A DNA stretch of 64,000 bases from positions 12,937,001-13,001,000 of the forward strand of contig NC_091106.1 in NCBI RefSeq assembly GCF_024713975.1, written 5' to 3'. Under the pieces are notes generated by a model, which was not told where the DNA came from, ran no database searches, and saw nothing but the letters and a program-made list of their open reading frames with translations. This DNA comes from Paralichthys olivaceus (Eukaryota > Chordata > Actinopteri > Pleuronectiformes > Paralichthyidae). Shown here piece by piece: positions 1-14,100 of this stretch (position 1 is its first letter; each line of letters starts with the position of its first letter). The position numbers were made by a program, and so were the translations under genes.

Positions 1-1380
1 CCTCTCAATGTGTGAACACAAATGCGTCCTGGGCCACACATAAAGGACCGCCTACTCAGCTGATGTCCTCTGACCATATGTTGATTTGATTGTAGCCCCC
101 AATATAATATCTACCGTTACCACTGACCAGCACAGATTGATACTTTGCTTAAATCAAATAAATATTTTCTTCATAGCTGTACACATTCATTCATTCAGTC
201 TCTAGGGACCCTGCTCTTTCTCTTCCCACCGACACACAAATATTTACCTGGGACACGTCTGTAAAATAAAACTGGATAAAAACAACATTATTTGGTGTTC
301 GTGAACACAAATGGATGTGTTTATTTGAATATAGAGCAGGGGGAGTGCGATCTGATCACAAAGCTGTCCCCTTGTGATCGGATCTCTCAGGACAGATGTT
401 GATACCAGGTCTGGACAAGGCCAGAGAGAAAGATTATCCTTGCTTTTACAAGTAGATGGATCACACCCTGATACAGTTTGAGTGAATAATTCAATGGGTT
501 ATTATTAAAATGATTTCACAGCCTCAATTTATAGACGACTTACTGAGGCAACAACACAGAGTCTCCTGTAAAATATCCATATGGATTGTGTTAAAACCAG
601 CAGAGAAGACAAATTCAGAAACTTCTGATTCAGTTTATGCACCAGAATGGCCTTCCACAGTCAGTCAGTCAACTTGCTCTCCAAGCTCGCGTGCGCACTA
701 GGGCATGGAGGAGGGGGGTGGGGGCGCCCCCCCTGGCGCCCATCCCCACAGACAGAGATATGGAAGCAGTGTCTGTGTGGGAATGCAGCAGTGATGTTAC
801 TGGATACACAGCAAGCAGCAGTAACCCTGCTGGGACCTTTGCCACTGGGACCCAGTTTAGATATCGCTAACATGGTGCAGCTTGTTATGGAGTAAATGAG
901 GACGATGCTGGCAGTGCAAGCGGCATTCAGTCAGACAAAATAAAAAAATAAAAAGAGAAAACAATCAAAACTTACTAAATAGAACCATGACTATTAAAGA
1001 AGTGACGCATTTGACCGGAGGTTTCTATTAGCCACTACTTGGATTCTCACCCTGTTGGCCAAAATCAGCTGCATTTCTATAAGTCTTTCATCTGTAATAT
1101 TATTATTATCATTATCTGTTAAGCAGACTGTGCAACATGTGTGTCGTATAAATTTGCCTCGCGTCACTACATAGCACTGGACTGCAACACAATCCATGCA
1201 GCTAAATGATCAATCAAGTGTTTTTTGTTTTTAATAATTTGAAATGTCTTTAAAAATATCATTGTGTGTATGTGTATGATTTTAAAATTGAAAAGGTCAG
1301 GACTCCCTGACTTCAGATCAGACTACTGCTATTCTACTGTGTTCTAAAAGTAAGCACTTTATGGTTGCCCTCATACATAC
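1..1380 (-). other. oga: part of oga intron 12
   Basis: The donor of exon 12 (GTATGTATG) lies at 1380-1372 and the gene continues to the left. I looked for the next exon, expected to encode the conserved segment after QWLG, and could not find it in any minus-strand frame. The stretch therefore looks like the 5' part of intron 12. The short ORFs here have no recognisable protein content. No repeat family is evident. Confidence 0.7.
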
Positions 1381-4300
1381 CTAGCCACTGGACAAAAGAC
1401 TTGACCATAGAAATGATGCTCTTGATGTCCCAGATGTAAGGGTAGAGGTCGTACAGGATGGTGCGGTTGGCGGAGTTGGACAGACGTGTGAACATCTGCA
1501 TGACGGAGCAGCACATCTCCTCAAACGCCTCTGCTCTTGTCTGCCATTCTGCTACCTGTCAAACAGTTCATGGAAATGTAAAGATATAATGTTGACAACA
1601 CTTACTCATTTTGGTTTGTAATATTTGTTTCTGTGCAGCAGACACTTTCACAAAAACCACTGGTGTGCCTTAGTTTGGTTTTATTTAAGTGGCCCAGGTT
1701 GTGATGACAATTGTGACGTGACATCTACAATATATAACATCTGAACTTTTCTGACTGTGACACGCAAATATATCTTCAGAGAAAGGGCTGACGAAAAGCA
1801 GAGAACACAATGCTCAGTGGCGCCAGCACACTCCATCTCCTGTCATAACCACACCACCCAATGGGCAGTATGGGTAATACACATCCACCATTTTGTTTTC
1901 AGCAAATATCACAAGGAAGTTCAGTTAATGATGAACTAGTCTTTTCAGATTCCTCTTACTCAGTTCATGTGCTTACTCCAACGTATGAACCCACCTTTTC
2001 ACTTTCCTTCCTCTTACAGTTCACGCTGACGACGCTGCTGTTGGCTCGGAGCCAGTTGAATTCCTTTAACATCTGCATGGCCTTGGATCCGTGTTCGTAA
2101 GGCAAGTAGAAGAGCTCTGCCAGTAAGCTCAGGTCTTCAATTGTGAGAGGCTCTGCTGTGAACAAGGGCTTCTCATTGGGCCCAGGCACAAACACATCCT
2201 AAAGACACATGCACGCAGCGTTAATATAACTTTGTAGGGAATTCTAACTTATTTTTGTCTTCCATTTCAGACAGGTGAAGAAAAAAAGAAACTCACAAAT
2301 GCTTGTGGCATCTGTTTGAGCTGATCGTCTGTCTGCATAGGGGCAATATCACTTCCAGAGTCTTCCTGGAGAGACTCTTCAGGGGATTTTGACTCTGACA
2401 GGCTCTCCTTGTCTGTATCCATGGGCTTCAGGTCCTCTGCCATCTTCTCGGCCAAAATAGGACCAACATGCTTCTCCTCAGGGTCTGCTTCAGCTTCTGG
2501 CTCCGGATCATCCTGCTTCTCAACCACCATCTCCATGGGCTCCTCATCTGAATCCTTCTTCTCCACCTCCACCTGCACAAGTGCCAAAAAAATACTTGTA
2601 GAACCAAATACAGGCACTGTCTTCTCTAATAAACATGGTTTTAAGACAGGAAGTGAATTTCAAATCACTGCATAAATGACACTCGATCCACATAAACAAG
2701 AAGCATGAAGCATAACAGAAGCATGCAATTGTTTGGGTAATATAAGTGCTACAGGTTTGTCTAATGGTAACAATAATGTTCCTCACCTCCTCTTCCTCCT
2801 GAGGTCTTTTTGCCAAGGGATGTGAGAGTGGATCCAGACAGAGAGGCGGCATGGCTGGAGACATGATGGGCTGCTGGAACACAGTTGTGACGGTAGTGGA
2901 GGAACAGAGAGATGGCGCAGCCATGGAGGACACGTCTATAACTGTGCTTTTGGCACCACTCTGCGGCACCTGTCGGCCTGAAAGACAGAGTACAAAGTCA
3001 CTGCATTGTTTCTTTTAGTCCAACAAATACATATAATTTGAAGCTACAAGCATATTTCATCTTATAAAGGGGTCGTACTGTTGTATTGATGAGGCACACC
3101 GAATTCCCCGAGCCATTCTGTTAGAGCCAGTTTAAGAGCGAGCTGTGGACTGTAGAGCATGTCTGTCTCCAGTTCTTCATCGCTGCCTTCATTCTCTAAC
3201 TTGATCTGGATGGACACTGTGCTGTCCTCACCGTCAGCTGGTGAAGGGCAGGATGGAGAAACAAACACAGAAATGAAGACCTGCAACATCACACTGTTGT
3301 TACAAATTAGTACATTTATGGGCTCATACTTACTCATGACAACATCCTTGCGCACCCCGTTCATGTTAGACTTGTACCAGGTGGCCAGAGTGTGGATCGC
3401 TACAAAGTTGGACTCAAACTCGCAGTTGGGATTGGTGAGTACTCCCTTCAGTCTGGGGATGAGCTCTGTTGAGCGGCCCTTGTATGGACCCAAGAAAAGC
3501 CTCTTCTGGTCATAGTCATTAGCGTGAATGTTGTCCCAGATCACAGGCGCCCTTTTGAGGATTTTTGACACCTCCTCTATTGACTCCACTGTAATATCTT
3601 TGGACACAACCTTGGGGCCTTCGGAACAGAAAACATATCTCAGTTAGCCATTTCATCTACTTCCTCGACATGTGTTACGGTATGCTCAACAGTAGTAATG
3701 GTGTTAGTTGACAGGAAACTGTGTTAAGCCTTGTTAATATGCCTCCATACGATCAATATAGTCTTAACGGTTGTGAGCTTTTCTACATATACATTTTTGT
3801 ACTATAACACTCCTGAAATACTAGTTGGCAATGTGTACTACAAAGGCAAACTACACTAAATGGATCATTTTGAATTAGGCGTTAATAGTGTTTACAGTAG
3901 CCTTTTTGGCTAAGCCCTACCTATGGTGCTGATTCCATGTTGAAGTACAAACTGCCCTTCAGACTCACCTGTCCACAGGACGTCAATACCAGGCAGCAGC
4001 TTCTCTCCTACTGTGTGGAGGTAGGGGGACTGAGAGACATTTGGGTAGCAGAAAGTTCCACAGTACTCTGTATTCCGAGGCACAAAAACAAACAAAGAAT
4101 GAATAAATAAGTGGACCAAACAGATTTTTAACATGAGCACAGGATTCAGAGATAAATTGTGAAGTACCTGTGGGACAGAAGAGGAAGGTTTCGGGCTCTC
4201 CCAGGTACTGGTAGATTTCATTGGTAATGGAAAGCTGAGCGTGTGCAAATGAGCTGAACACTTCTTTGTCAGCCGGGCACATGTTGTGGTCGATATCATC

Positions 4301-6033
4301 GAAAAGTAAGGCAAATGACTTGCAGCCAAAGTGAGAAACCTGCAGTTGGGGAAAGGAAAGGGTTAGGTACACTGAACTCTTGAGGTTATTTATTGAGTTG
4401 TTACATTTATTGCAATACCTGATCAAGCTTCCTCTTGAGTGCAGTAACCTCCTTCTGATTGGAGAAGGTGATGTCCAGTCCAGGAGAAATGGCATAGATG
4501 AACTCTATCGCATGCTCCTTAGCAGCACCAATTAACGTCATGAGTTGCTCTACAAGACAGTGGGGGAAAGTCACTCACTGGGTTCGTTCTTGTGCATGTC
4601 ACATTTTAAAATATGGAATATACTGACTGTTCTTTAACTTAGATAATCAGGCATTTGATGCAAAGATCTGTTGTGGACATTCACCTGCTTCTTCCACTGA
4701 GTACAGCTCTCTCCAGAACATCCTGTGTTTGTAGTCATCTTTGGGTGCATAGAGGTATGTGTTCAGTCCCCATTTCTGCTGCCTGTGAAATATCAAATAT
4801 AACAACTTAAAACATCTGGATGTGACAGAGTAAATGTTGACATCACTCATTAGGGCCCATATTTCACCATACCTTCTGAACAACTCTTTCCTCTGTTCCA
4901 TCGTCCATGGTCGACCATAAAAGCCTGCATCAGGAAACAAAACATTCAGTATTTTATGCAGTTTTCAGTGCTGACAATCAACGACCACTTCCTGTGCATA
5001 CTGAGCTGTTTCACTGCTATAACCAACTTGCTCCTGGGTTTGGGCTGGAGGTATGCACTTGTCACTTTGGTTTTACACTTACTACTTGGGTCTCTCCATT
5101 TGCATCCTCACACTCATATGTATATTTTGTATTTGACTTTCTGTTTTGTTCTATTTCATTTTCTACCATGGCATTGCTCATATGCTGAGATGACCTGTTC
5201 CTCTCATCCAACACTTTTCATTGTACTGTTGAGCCTGAATGGAAAAACATATTACAAATTAAATTCACTAGAGGTCCAGACAATATTTGTAAGTTCTTTT
5301 TAAACCAGAATCAAAGCCATACATACAAAATATTTGATTTGAAAGCAAAAAAACAACTGTTCTTTGTATTAATGCAGATGTAACGTAGCAATACCTGATT
5401 TGAGTTCAGTGTAAAAACTACTTTTTTTTTTTACATAAACAATTAACCAGGCAGAATTGCGACTATGGCTGGAAGATGATGCCAAAAATGATATTAAGAT
5501 TTATCACAATACTCATCATCATTTTATTTCATTGAAGTTCATAGAGAGATTTTTGCTCCTGGGTGAAGGTTGTGATTTAAAACTCTTCTATATGAGCAGA
5601 GTCTCAGAAACACTTCATTCATACTTTACTAATTCATTATGTGAACTGTATTATACTGCTATTGATGGGAATTATACTGTATTGTCCAACTGCTCCTCAT
5701 CACTGAGGTGATTCATGATTGATTTCTATCTGGTGATTTTACAGGAACTTGCAGCTGAATCCACTGATCACCATCATTCCCCATCACTGCAGCAGCTCGT
5801 TGCCTAAAGGCAGCAGAACCTGACCCGCTCCCACCTGACTGCTGTAGCTCCACACTGCCACATTTACCTTCCACGACCCCGCTTATGAATTTCCTGTGGT
5901 CCGTCGACTCCACTCCGATGCCGGGCTCCTCCACCGGACCGGGGGCCTCGGCACAAACCTCACCGGAGACGGGGCTGGGGCTCGGCTCTGCGTCCACCGG
6001 AGGCGCCTCCAGCGTCTTCTCTTTCTGCACCAT
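1381..6033 (-). CDS. oga: O-GlcNAcase (protein O-GlcNAcase, GH84), exons 1-12, 3' end off window
   Basis: Removes O-linked N-acetylglucosamine from Ser/Thr of nuclear and cytosolic proteins. Coding exons, read right to left: 5868-6033, 4873-4924, 4685-4782, 4419-4549, 4168-4339, 3969-4067, 3334-3618, 3079-3237, 2787-2977, 2297-2572, 1995-2198, 1381-1555. All have GT/AG introns and phases join without a break (2,008 nt, 669 codons plus one base). The start is the ATG at 6033-6031 ([10 protein letters not shown]), with G at -3 and +4; the same frame upstream has a GTG but no ATG. Residues about 50-350 form the GH84 barrel; the catalytic pair D163-D164 ([11 protein letters not shown]) matches human D174/D175. 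An acidic linker follows (about 400-530), then the stalk helices ([15 protein letters not shown]). The human protein has 916 residues, so roughly the last 240, with the acetyltransferase-like domain, lie off the left edge. Identity is near certain; exon boundaries are manual. Confidence 0.97.
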
Positions 6034-6600
6034 TGCTTTCGAACACGCTCGGTGTGGAGCCACCGAGTTACACGGAGACAGTGGCGCTGTTTAAGGTTTA
6101 GTGAAGCCGGAGACAACCTGGAGGAAAGAAATCGCGTCGCTGTCTTGTCGGCGTTAGCTCGCGTGCGCTATTAACGAGTCTATCAAAAATGTCCAAACTT
6201 TAACGGCTGCTTCCGGGAAACGTGAACAGAATTGCAGTTAGCGAGCGTGTGCCAAAACATGTCGTAGTTAATGTTTCTATAAAAACAAAACGCTGGTGGG
6301 TTTTTCTGCGATCATCGTCTGCTCGGTCTCCTAGGTTTGTCCTGTCGTGTCTTCCTGTTTACACCCAGTGCGCGTGCGCAGGAGACCAGCTCAAACCAGT
6401 CAGGACTGGATCTGCGTGACAAAACACTACAAAGATGTCAGCGCGCGTAAAAGATGGACAACACCGCGAGACACATCTGCGCACATCAGCCTCCGGAGAA
6501 AGTTCTGAGGGGTTAAATCACGTGTTTTAATAACCCCGCAAAAGCTGCTCACACCAGGTCGACCTCTCACCCAACATGACAACACCTGCACCCGTATAAA
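5870..6600 (-). promoter_or_regulatory. oga: oga promoter region and 5' UTR, CpG-rich
   Basis: The sequence around and upstream of the oga start is clearly richer in GC and CpG than its surroundings, with many CG dinucleotides between about 5,880 and 6,560. This is typical of a housekeeping CpG-island promoter. No TATA box is evident at a fixed distance, so the transcription start cannot be placed. The extent was judged by eye. Confidence 0.6.
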
Positions 6601-7930
6601 TGTGAATAAGGAAGGAGACACGCGGTTTAAACGCGAGAGAGAAGATGCTGTTTGGTTTATTTCTGGTAAATAAGAGCAATACTTTGTGTTAACGTAAAGA
6701 CGTGGTCATGATTGTTCATACATTTGATTTCTTGCAGCACATCAGGAAACTCGCTGCTCTGTGCTTCTGTGTTGAACATCTCCATTGCTTTCTAATAACT
6801 TGGGATTCCAGTTCATCATAGTTATGCAGCTGAGATCCAACCCCACTTTCAAACAGGGGGGGGGGGCTGCTCCTCTGTTGTTGTGACCCGAGTCTTTGTC
6901 TCTGTGTCAGCAAGGTGCTCGTGCTTTGTTCCAAACAAGCAGGATATGCACATCCAGTTATACTTGTACAGGGTTCCTCCATAGCTCCAAGTTTAGTGAT
7001 CATCGGCCCAGTAGAAGACCAGTGTGCTTCAGTTGATGGAAGCTGGTGTTGTTTGTCAGACATTCGTCACAGCAGGAGAGCAAAGGTGAAATAATGACTG
7101 CATTCTTTTTAGGTGAGCTACTCACAGCGACCTGGTGTTTTGCATGTCAGCCAACCGTCATTGCATAGGGGGACACTCACTAAAAACAAGCTATTGTCTA
7201 TGACATGTGTTTCACTTGCACCATCATTGCATTTGATTCCATTTGTCTTTTATTTCAATCTATTTTATTTGCATTATCTGTTAGTCCTTAAACACATTTC
7301 AAATTGTATATACAGATTCTACCCTTTCTGCTTGAATATATATTTTTCCCTTCACATGACCGTGATTCTACATCTGAGTATTAAATGTACTTTATAAATA
7401 AATCAGCTGTTTCCTGCTATGATGGGTCAGTTTGCCATGAGAGAAAAACACAAAACACCGTTAGAACCCTGAAGCCAAACACCCAAATTCAGCCGTCATT
7501 TTCTCCACCTATGAAGTTGGGTTTTCACCCCAATCTATTTGTTAGTAGGTTGGTTAATTTGTTAACAACCTTCCACAAAAACAACAGACATGTCCCCCCC
7601 AACATCATCACTATTTTTCATATAGTGCAAGTTGATTCATTATGAGACTGTTGGTCCTGGGGTATGTGCTGAGTGCCATTCAAGTTAATGCCTGTTTCTT
7701 ATGTGAAAAATGACAAAACTTATGTTTCAAAAAGATGTTAGACAAAAAACCCACAAACATGTTTTTGTTTCTCATTTTTTAATTGAGGTTTGTAGTACAT
7801 TTAAATGTATTACATCCTTTCCCAGGAACTACGTAGCTCCATTCCACTTATTTTCACCCTTTTTTAAAAACCATCATCTGTCCATACAATCAAATCTGAT
7901 TTTACATTTAAATAAAATTTTAAAAAAATT
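6601..7930. other. intergenic DNA between oga and pprc1
   Basis: Both flanking genes run on the minus strand, so this spacer lies upstream of oga and downstream of pprc1. It is AT-rich and holds a G run near 6,858-6,866. The ORFs here (for example 6716-7063 minus and 7113-7397 plus) show no recognisable domain, and the second is simply AT-rich hydrophobic translation. I see no gene or named repeat. Confidence 0.55.
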
Positions 7931-7932
7931 AT

Positions 7933-7938
7933 TTTATT
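7933..7938 (-). terminator. pprc1: candidate pprc1 polyadenylation signal AATAAA
   Basis: The plus-strand hexamer TTTATT reads AATAAA on the minus strand, about 200 nt past the pprc1 stop codon. It would give a short 3' UTR. A T-rich tract in this AT-rich stretch makes chance occurrence possible, so the call is tentative. Confidence 0.4.
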
Positions 7939-8141
7939 TCACTTAGTTTTTTTTTTGGACTTCTTTTCCTACTTTTCATTACAAATCTTCACTTCAATAG
8001 AAGGTGTTAGCTTGCAGAAACAAAAACAAAACAAAAAAATAAACTAATGCAACAACTAAAATGTAAAGACAGTGTCGCAGATGAGGAGCCAGCTGTTGGC
8101 TCTGAGGTAAGTGTCAGCGGCTTCCTGCTGCAGGCCTCCTG

Positions 8142-11100
8142 CTACCTCTTCTGATTCTGCTTGGCCTGCTTCAGTAAAGTGTCAAAGTCTAGTGCCTGAA
8201 ACTTGCCCTTCACAGGCAATGGATCGTACTCTCTACTCGAATCTGAAAAGAGAAAGAGAGAAAGTCACCATCATGTACAAATAAAGGGACAAGGACAACA
8301 GCACTTGCAGCATTTGGGGTCGACTATCATCAAAATATTGCTGGAAGTCAGGATTTATAATGTCACAATGTGTTGTATACAAATCCTCCCAATCCAGTTC
8401 ATGTCAACTACATTTTTCTGATTAATTTCTACATTTTTATGTTAAGCCCATTCATCTTGCTTTTGTCTGCAATGGAATGGATACAATCGGCTTTTACTAA
8501 CAGGTCAAATTACTTAAGACAACAGGTGTTTGATTTGCTCCTGCTGCATTCGGCCGTGATGGAAAAAACGAGGTGAAGGCACCAATTTCTTCCTGTTTAT
8601 TTCTTTTACACCTTTTTCCAATTTGACATTATGAATGGCATAGAACTTCCTTGCGGTGGTGTGTAAACAGCCATGAATGTTTGTGTACTTATGTTTTTTT
8701 TAAAATATCATGTAGATCTCATGCAACAAATTTTCTTCGTATGATGCAAAATGCAGATATGAAAAGACGAACGAGGTGAGAACCTCTGTTTCTGATTAAT
8801 TTGTGACGTCGACCATGACTCACCAGTCTCCAAAAACTGAAAGGCAAACTCCTTACTGGCAATGGGAAATTAGTTAATCCACTTTAGTGGGTTTCCCAGT
8901 GTTTAAAAAAAAATACCTTATACCAAGAATTATGGTGTAAAACAGCTATTTGTTAAATCTTATCTCACTTTCTAATAATCCACGTCAAATGTGGCTGTGA
9001 TATATCAGAAACAAAATTTAAAAACCCATCATGTGTAGTGTGTGCGCGGTGTACGATCGGGTCAATAAAACCTCCACATTATTTAATCAACACAAACAAA
9101 ATGACCCGGGTCTCTCGTGTAGTATAAGCTATAAGCTTTAACAGCCATGAAAAACAGACTGCTGTCTTCCTGTCGTGTGATCATCCAACAGCGACCATGT
9201 GATCTGCCAAGTTTTTGAATTATTGGCAGCACTTCACAAAGTACCACGGCTCTCAGTGGCATTTAGTTTGTGGTGAAAACACAATCAGGACGAACTGCAG
9301 CCAATAACTTTAATCTTGTGCAAAGCACATCGATACTGTTTGAATGGATTAACATGGCTCTGGGAAGGAGCTACAGGAACATCTCTGCTGTCTGTCGATT
9401 TGAAGCTGTGCCTCACCCAAGTCAGCATAGTTGCTTTTGCAGAACTGTCTCCTTCCGCCAAAACACAGATCGAACGGCAGCTCGTCAGGTTTGCGCAGCT
9501 TGCTCCCATTTTCAATGGCCGTGAAGGCATGCTTGGTATCATAGTAAGTCACAAAGCCATAATTGTCCCTGTGAAAGATAAACAATATTAGTCTATTTGT
9601 CCAATTAAAAATCATGAACAAGCCTTGTTCAGTCTTGAGCTGTCACTTGTTTTTAAAAGAGCAACCTGGAGGTGTTGCCAGGACGCCCCAGTTATAAACA
9701 AGCCTTTGCTATAGCACTGTAGCTTGGCCAAAGAGGTCATGGATGAGACCCAGAAGGTTCAAAGACAGTGCAACTAGCTCATAAGATGACAGCAACCCTT
9801 GATAAACGCTGAAGAGAAATGTATGATGTGTTCATCTTCGTACCCGTGGTCTCTAAAGTGCAAGGTGCAGTCTTCGATTTCACCAAAGTAAGAGAAGCGC
9901 TCTTTAAGTTCTTTTTGGGTCATCGAACCACGGATTCGACCAACGTAAACAACCCGGCGTTCCTCCTGAGAAAAATAATAATAAAAAAGTCAATCAGATA
10001 ATCTAATTTAACAATACTAGAATTTGCTTATACATGTGTACTCAGGGTAAAATTAACATACAATGGCTTTCTCCTTGCATCTCTTCACCTGCTCCACATT
10101 CACCTTCGTGCTGGGACCGTAGCTGGGTGCATATGAGGGACTGAGGAAAACAAGATGAAATCATTTTTTAACTACATGTCAAAAGTATTTGTATATGAGG
10201 ACTAGCCCCTAGAGGAGCATGATTTATAAACTGTACCTGCACCATGGCGTGCTCCTACTCCACTGTGCTCGTCTCTGAGGTGATCGAGACCGAGACCGTG
10301 ACCTGGAACGACTCCATGAGCCAGAATGAGACGAGGAATACGAATACTGTCTCCTCCTGGGAGGGGAGCGGGACGCAGAGCAAGAGGACCGGGATGAGGA
10401 ACAGGATGAAGAGCTGGAACTGCTCTCAGAGTTACGGGGACGATACCTAAATGAAGAAAAAGGAATGCAAGAGAGGAAAATTTGTAAACTTACAAAACCT
10501 AGAAATCAGTATTAAAATACTGTACCAACAAGATGTTTCGACCGGGAGACAAACCTTTTCTTAGATGGACCACGTGATCTAGACCGAGATCTAGAGGAAT
10601 GAGAGTCTGACTCTGAACCACTGGACATAGGGCTGGGAGAACGGCGGGATCTTCTCTTTCTAGACCGGCCTCCGGTCCTCTCTTTGGGGCTAGATGGGGG
10701 GCTGGGTGTGCGAGAGTCAGCATGGCGACGGTAGGTCCTCCTGAAAGGCCCTCTGCTGGGGCTTCCTCCTTTAACAGAAGTATCATTCTCCTGCCGAGCA
10801 GGAGAAGCTTCAGGAGTTTCCAGAACGGAGCTGTGATCCAGGTCATCCGTCAGTGGGAAATCTTGAGTTCTGGTTGTGATCTTAGGGTTCGTCGTAGACG
10901 GGACAGACTGTGCCAGGGCAGCTGGCATTGTCTGTGCGATGGCTGTAGTGGCTTGCATGATGGGTTTAATAGTGATGAACGATTGCGGTTTGACATTCCA
11001 GCGTCTGCCTGGCTCTCCAGCAGAAGTGCCTTTGTTGGGGAGGCAATAGTCGTGGTCCATGCACGCCACGTCAGGGTCGACAGTGGCGGCAGCGGGAGTG

Positions 11101-14100
11101 GGTTTACTGCGCGACTTGAATGAGGGCAGAGGCCGAGCCTCTATCTGGATAATCTTTGAGGGGCTCGACTTGCATGCTTCAGCCGCTTTGCTCTTCCCCA
11201 GCAGGGCCAAAGGGGCCAGAGGTTTCCACATCTGGTGGGGAGGAGTGGCTGGGGGAGTCAGAGCTGGGGCAAAGGAGAAAGAAAGTGCAAAACAATTATA
11301 CCAAACATCTGTGCAAAGGGCCATGTGTGCAAATGTCTTATCAAAATGTAGCATTTCTAATGACTGTGCTAGTTTAATACTGGAAGTGCTGCATCCATAC
11401 AAGGGCAGGACTAAAGGAAATGCGTCTATTTGAATGATTTACCTTAATGGACTGATTCTGAAGCCAAAAGATAACATGCTGAATTACCTGCAGTACTTAA
11501 GAGGTCATTTGCTCTCACTCGCTCCACAACCCTTTTCTCTGGAGCCAACTCAAAACTGCAAAGTAAGCACAGGAGTGTGTTAGCATATCGCTGGTAAACA
11601 GTGCAGCGCTCACCTCAGTTTGTCTTTAGACACCAGTCCTGTCTAGGCACAAAAAAACTAACTTAATAGGTTGCAAAAATTCAGACCTGAGTAGACCATC
11701 ACTGTGGGCAGACAACAGTTGGGGTTTTACGGTAGGTCTCGGCAAAATTCACCGCCACACACTCAAACACAAACACACTGCAAACAGTTTTCACACGCCC
11801 TGGGTGTTTCCAGAGAAACCGTTGCCCCATCAGTCACACAGAGCAGCTTGAGGGCTGTAGGGTAACTCACCTTGAGTTTCCTACAGCTGCTGCTCTACCA
11901 GAGACCTCCGGCACACATTGCTCCTCTTTGGCTGAAGAGAAAGGGGACAAGGAATAAATAACAGAAGAGAGGGAGAGGGCAACACCAACAACCAACAAAC
12001 TCGATACTGTGTGGGTATAACTGTCATGAATATCACATTTATTTCAGTGTATTTACAGATGAATTTCATTAAATGGTCAGTGTATTATTATTGTGGTTCA
12101 TAAATGCATCTGACACGAGCGATAGAACGGGAAGTACAAGCACTTGTTCGAGTTGGGGCTTGTACATCAGCCCAAACAAAGACAGCAGGGGGAGAGTTAA
12201 ATGGATTTGCGGACAGGGCAAAATTCCAGCAGCTGAGCAGGCAGGAGCACAAAGCAGCTTCTCCGCCCCACACACAGCAGCCAGCTCTTAAAAAGGGAAA
12301 ATGTTGCAGTAGACCAAAAAGAAATCTGCCATTATGAAGTGCCCTACAATTGTGTTAAACACACCTCTCCAGGAGGGTCAGATAAGCTTTGAGTCCATAA
12401 GAACAGCCTGGCATCATTACTGTAGGACACTTCTGTTGGACTATAAACTCTGAGGCAGACCGTGCACATGCTATCAGCTAATGATCTAAATTCACTGATG
12501 ACGGATCTCATGAATATGCTCAAAATCAGTGTATTTGTTGTGACCAGTGGAGCTCTTTAATTAAGCACCAATAGCCTGTGAAATCAAACTCCTTCTACCC
12601 ACTAACCCAGTGCTGTTACCAAAGGTTGGGCTGCTGCCATATATTCCACTCCCTGCTGTCACGAAATCATGAAAATGGATAGTGCGACTACATTTAGCTT
12701 GCCACAAAACTTTCTGACCCACTCTCAAGCCATAAATTAGGCATGACAAAAAATTACACCGTTGAATATTGTTATACATGGACTGAACCGAGCACTTATT
12801 TAATCACAGTAAAAAAATTAATCTGCCATTATTGATTACCTTGGGTTTCCTCAAACTGCTCCAGTAAGCTGGTCAGATCAGCAGCTTCAATTCCTACACA
12901 AAGATCATCACATTATGAATTATACACACAGATGTTGCGTTTACATTCACGCAGACCAAAGATAGTCATAAATAAGACCGATAGTAAATGGTACACGTTC
13001 AATTACAATGGCATCAGACGACTACATGTAACATTCTTGAAAACAGACAAGCGCAAGATATATTTTTACAGTACCATCACTGTACATTATATATAATATA
13101 TATAATTTCACTGCACTAACAGCAGGTACAGCATTTTTTTTTTTTTTTTAATGCAAATTAGCCCACTACTGGATCAGATACAGTGCTGGCTAGAGCTCCA
13201 GAGCAGCAGAGATGACACCGACATGGCAATTTAATTATGTATATCACTTGAGCCGTTTTCAGACATGCACTGAACTTTGGACATTTTCCTGAAATTATCA
13301 GGCTGTATGTGATAATGCAAATGTCCAAATATTCGTCCACATGAACATGTAACACGGCTTACATCAAAAAACACAGACATAAAATGGTAAATACTATCAG
13401 CTAGTTTCTAACAATCAAGACAAGCAGTCATCTTTATGCTCACCTATCTCACTGGTGAAAGCCTCAATCAGCTCCTGTGTAGGGTTCTTTGCCTTTTGGG
13501 GCTTCACTGCTGTAGAGGGCTTCTCTTTTATTTTAAGCACAACAGGTTCTGCCTTTAGACTCCGAGAGTCTAAAGGATGAGCAGCTGGAGAAGAGCAGAC
13601 CTGGGTGCCACAGTCCGTTGGTCTGGATGATTTAATATCAGCTGTGATGGGGCTGTTCGATGTGGTGGCATTGGTGACGTCAGGCACCTTTTGGAAAACA
13701 ACAGTGGTCTTCTGCGGGACACCGGGGGCAGTAGTGGGTTTGATTGACTCTGTAGTGGTTTTAGTGAGCTCAACAGACTTTTGAGAGTCAAGCTGAGTTT
13801 GGGTCTTTTCATCGACTCCACTATTTCCTAATGAAAGCGCAGGAGAACATTTCCCATCTGCTGATGACATGAGCGGATTGGGCTGATTCAAAGATGCTGG
13901 AGGCCCAGAACTCTGAGGTGCTGCAGGTTGAACAACAGTACTTTGATGTGTGGATAAATCCTTCACTGAATTAGGGACAGCAGCTGGAGGCTGTTCAGGT
14001 AGAGAAGGTTTGGAAGGTTCAGGGGTTTGCTGGGGTTTAGGAACAGGAGTAGCAGTGGAAACTCTGCTGGATGAAGCAATCATGTAGGCTGGTGGCACCA

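Noticed and set aside
5868..6063. In-frame upstream extension of the oga start to 6063
   Set aside because: The codon at 6063-6061 is GTG, not ATG; the known family start MVQKE is at 6033.
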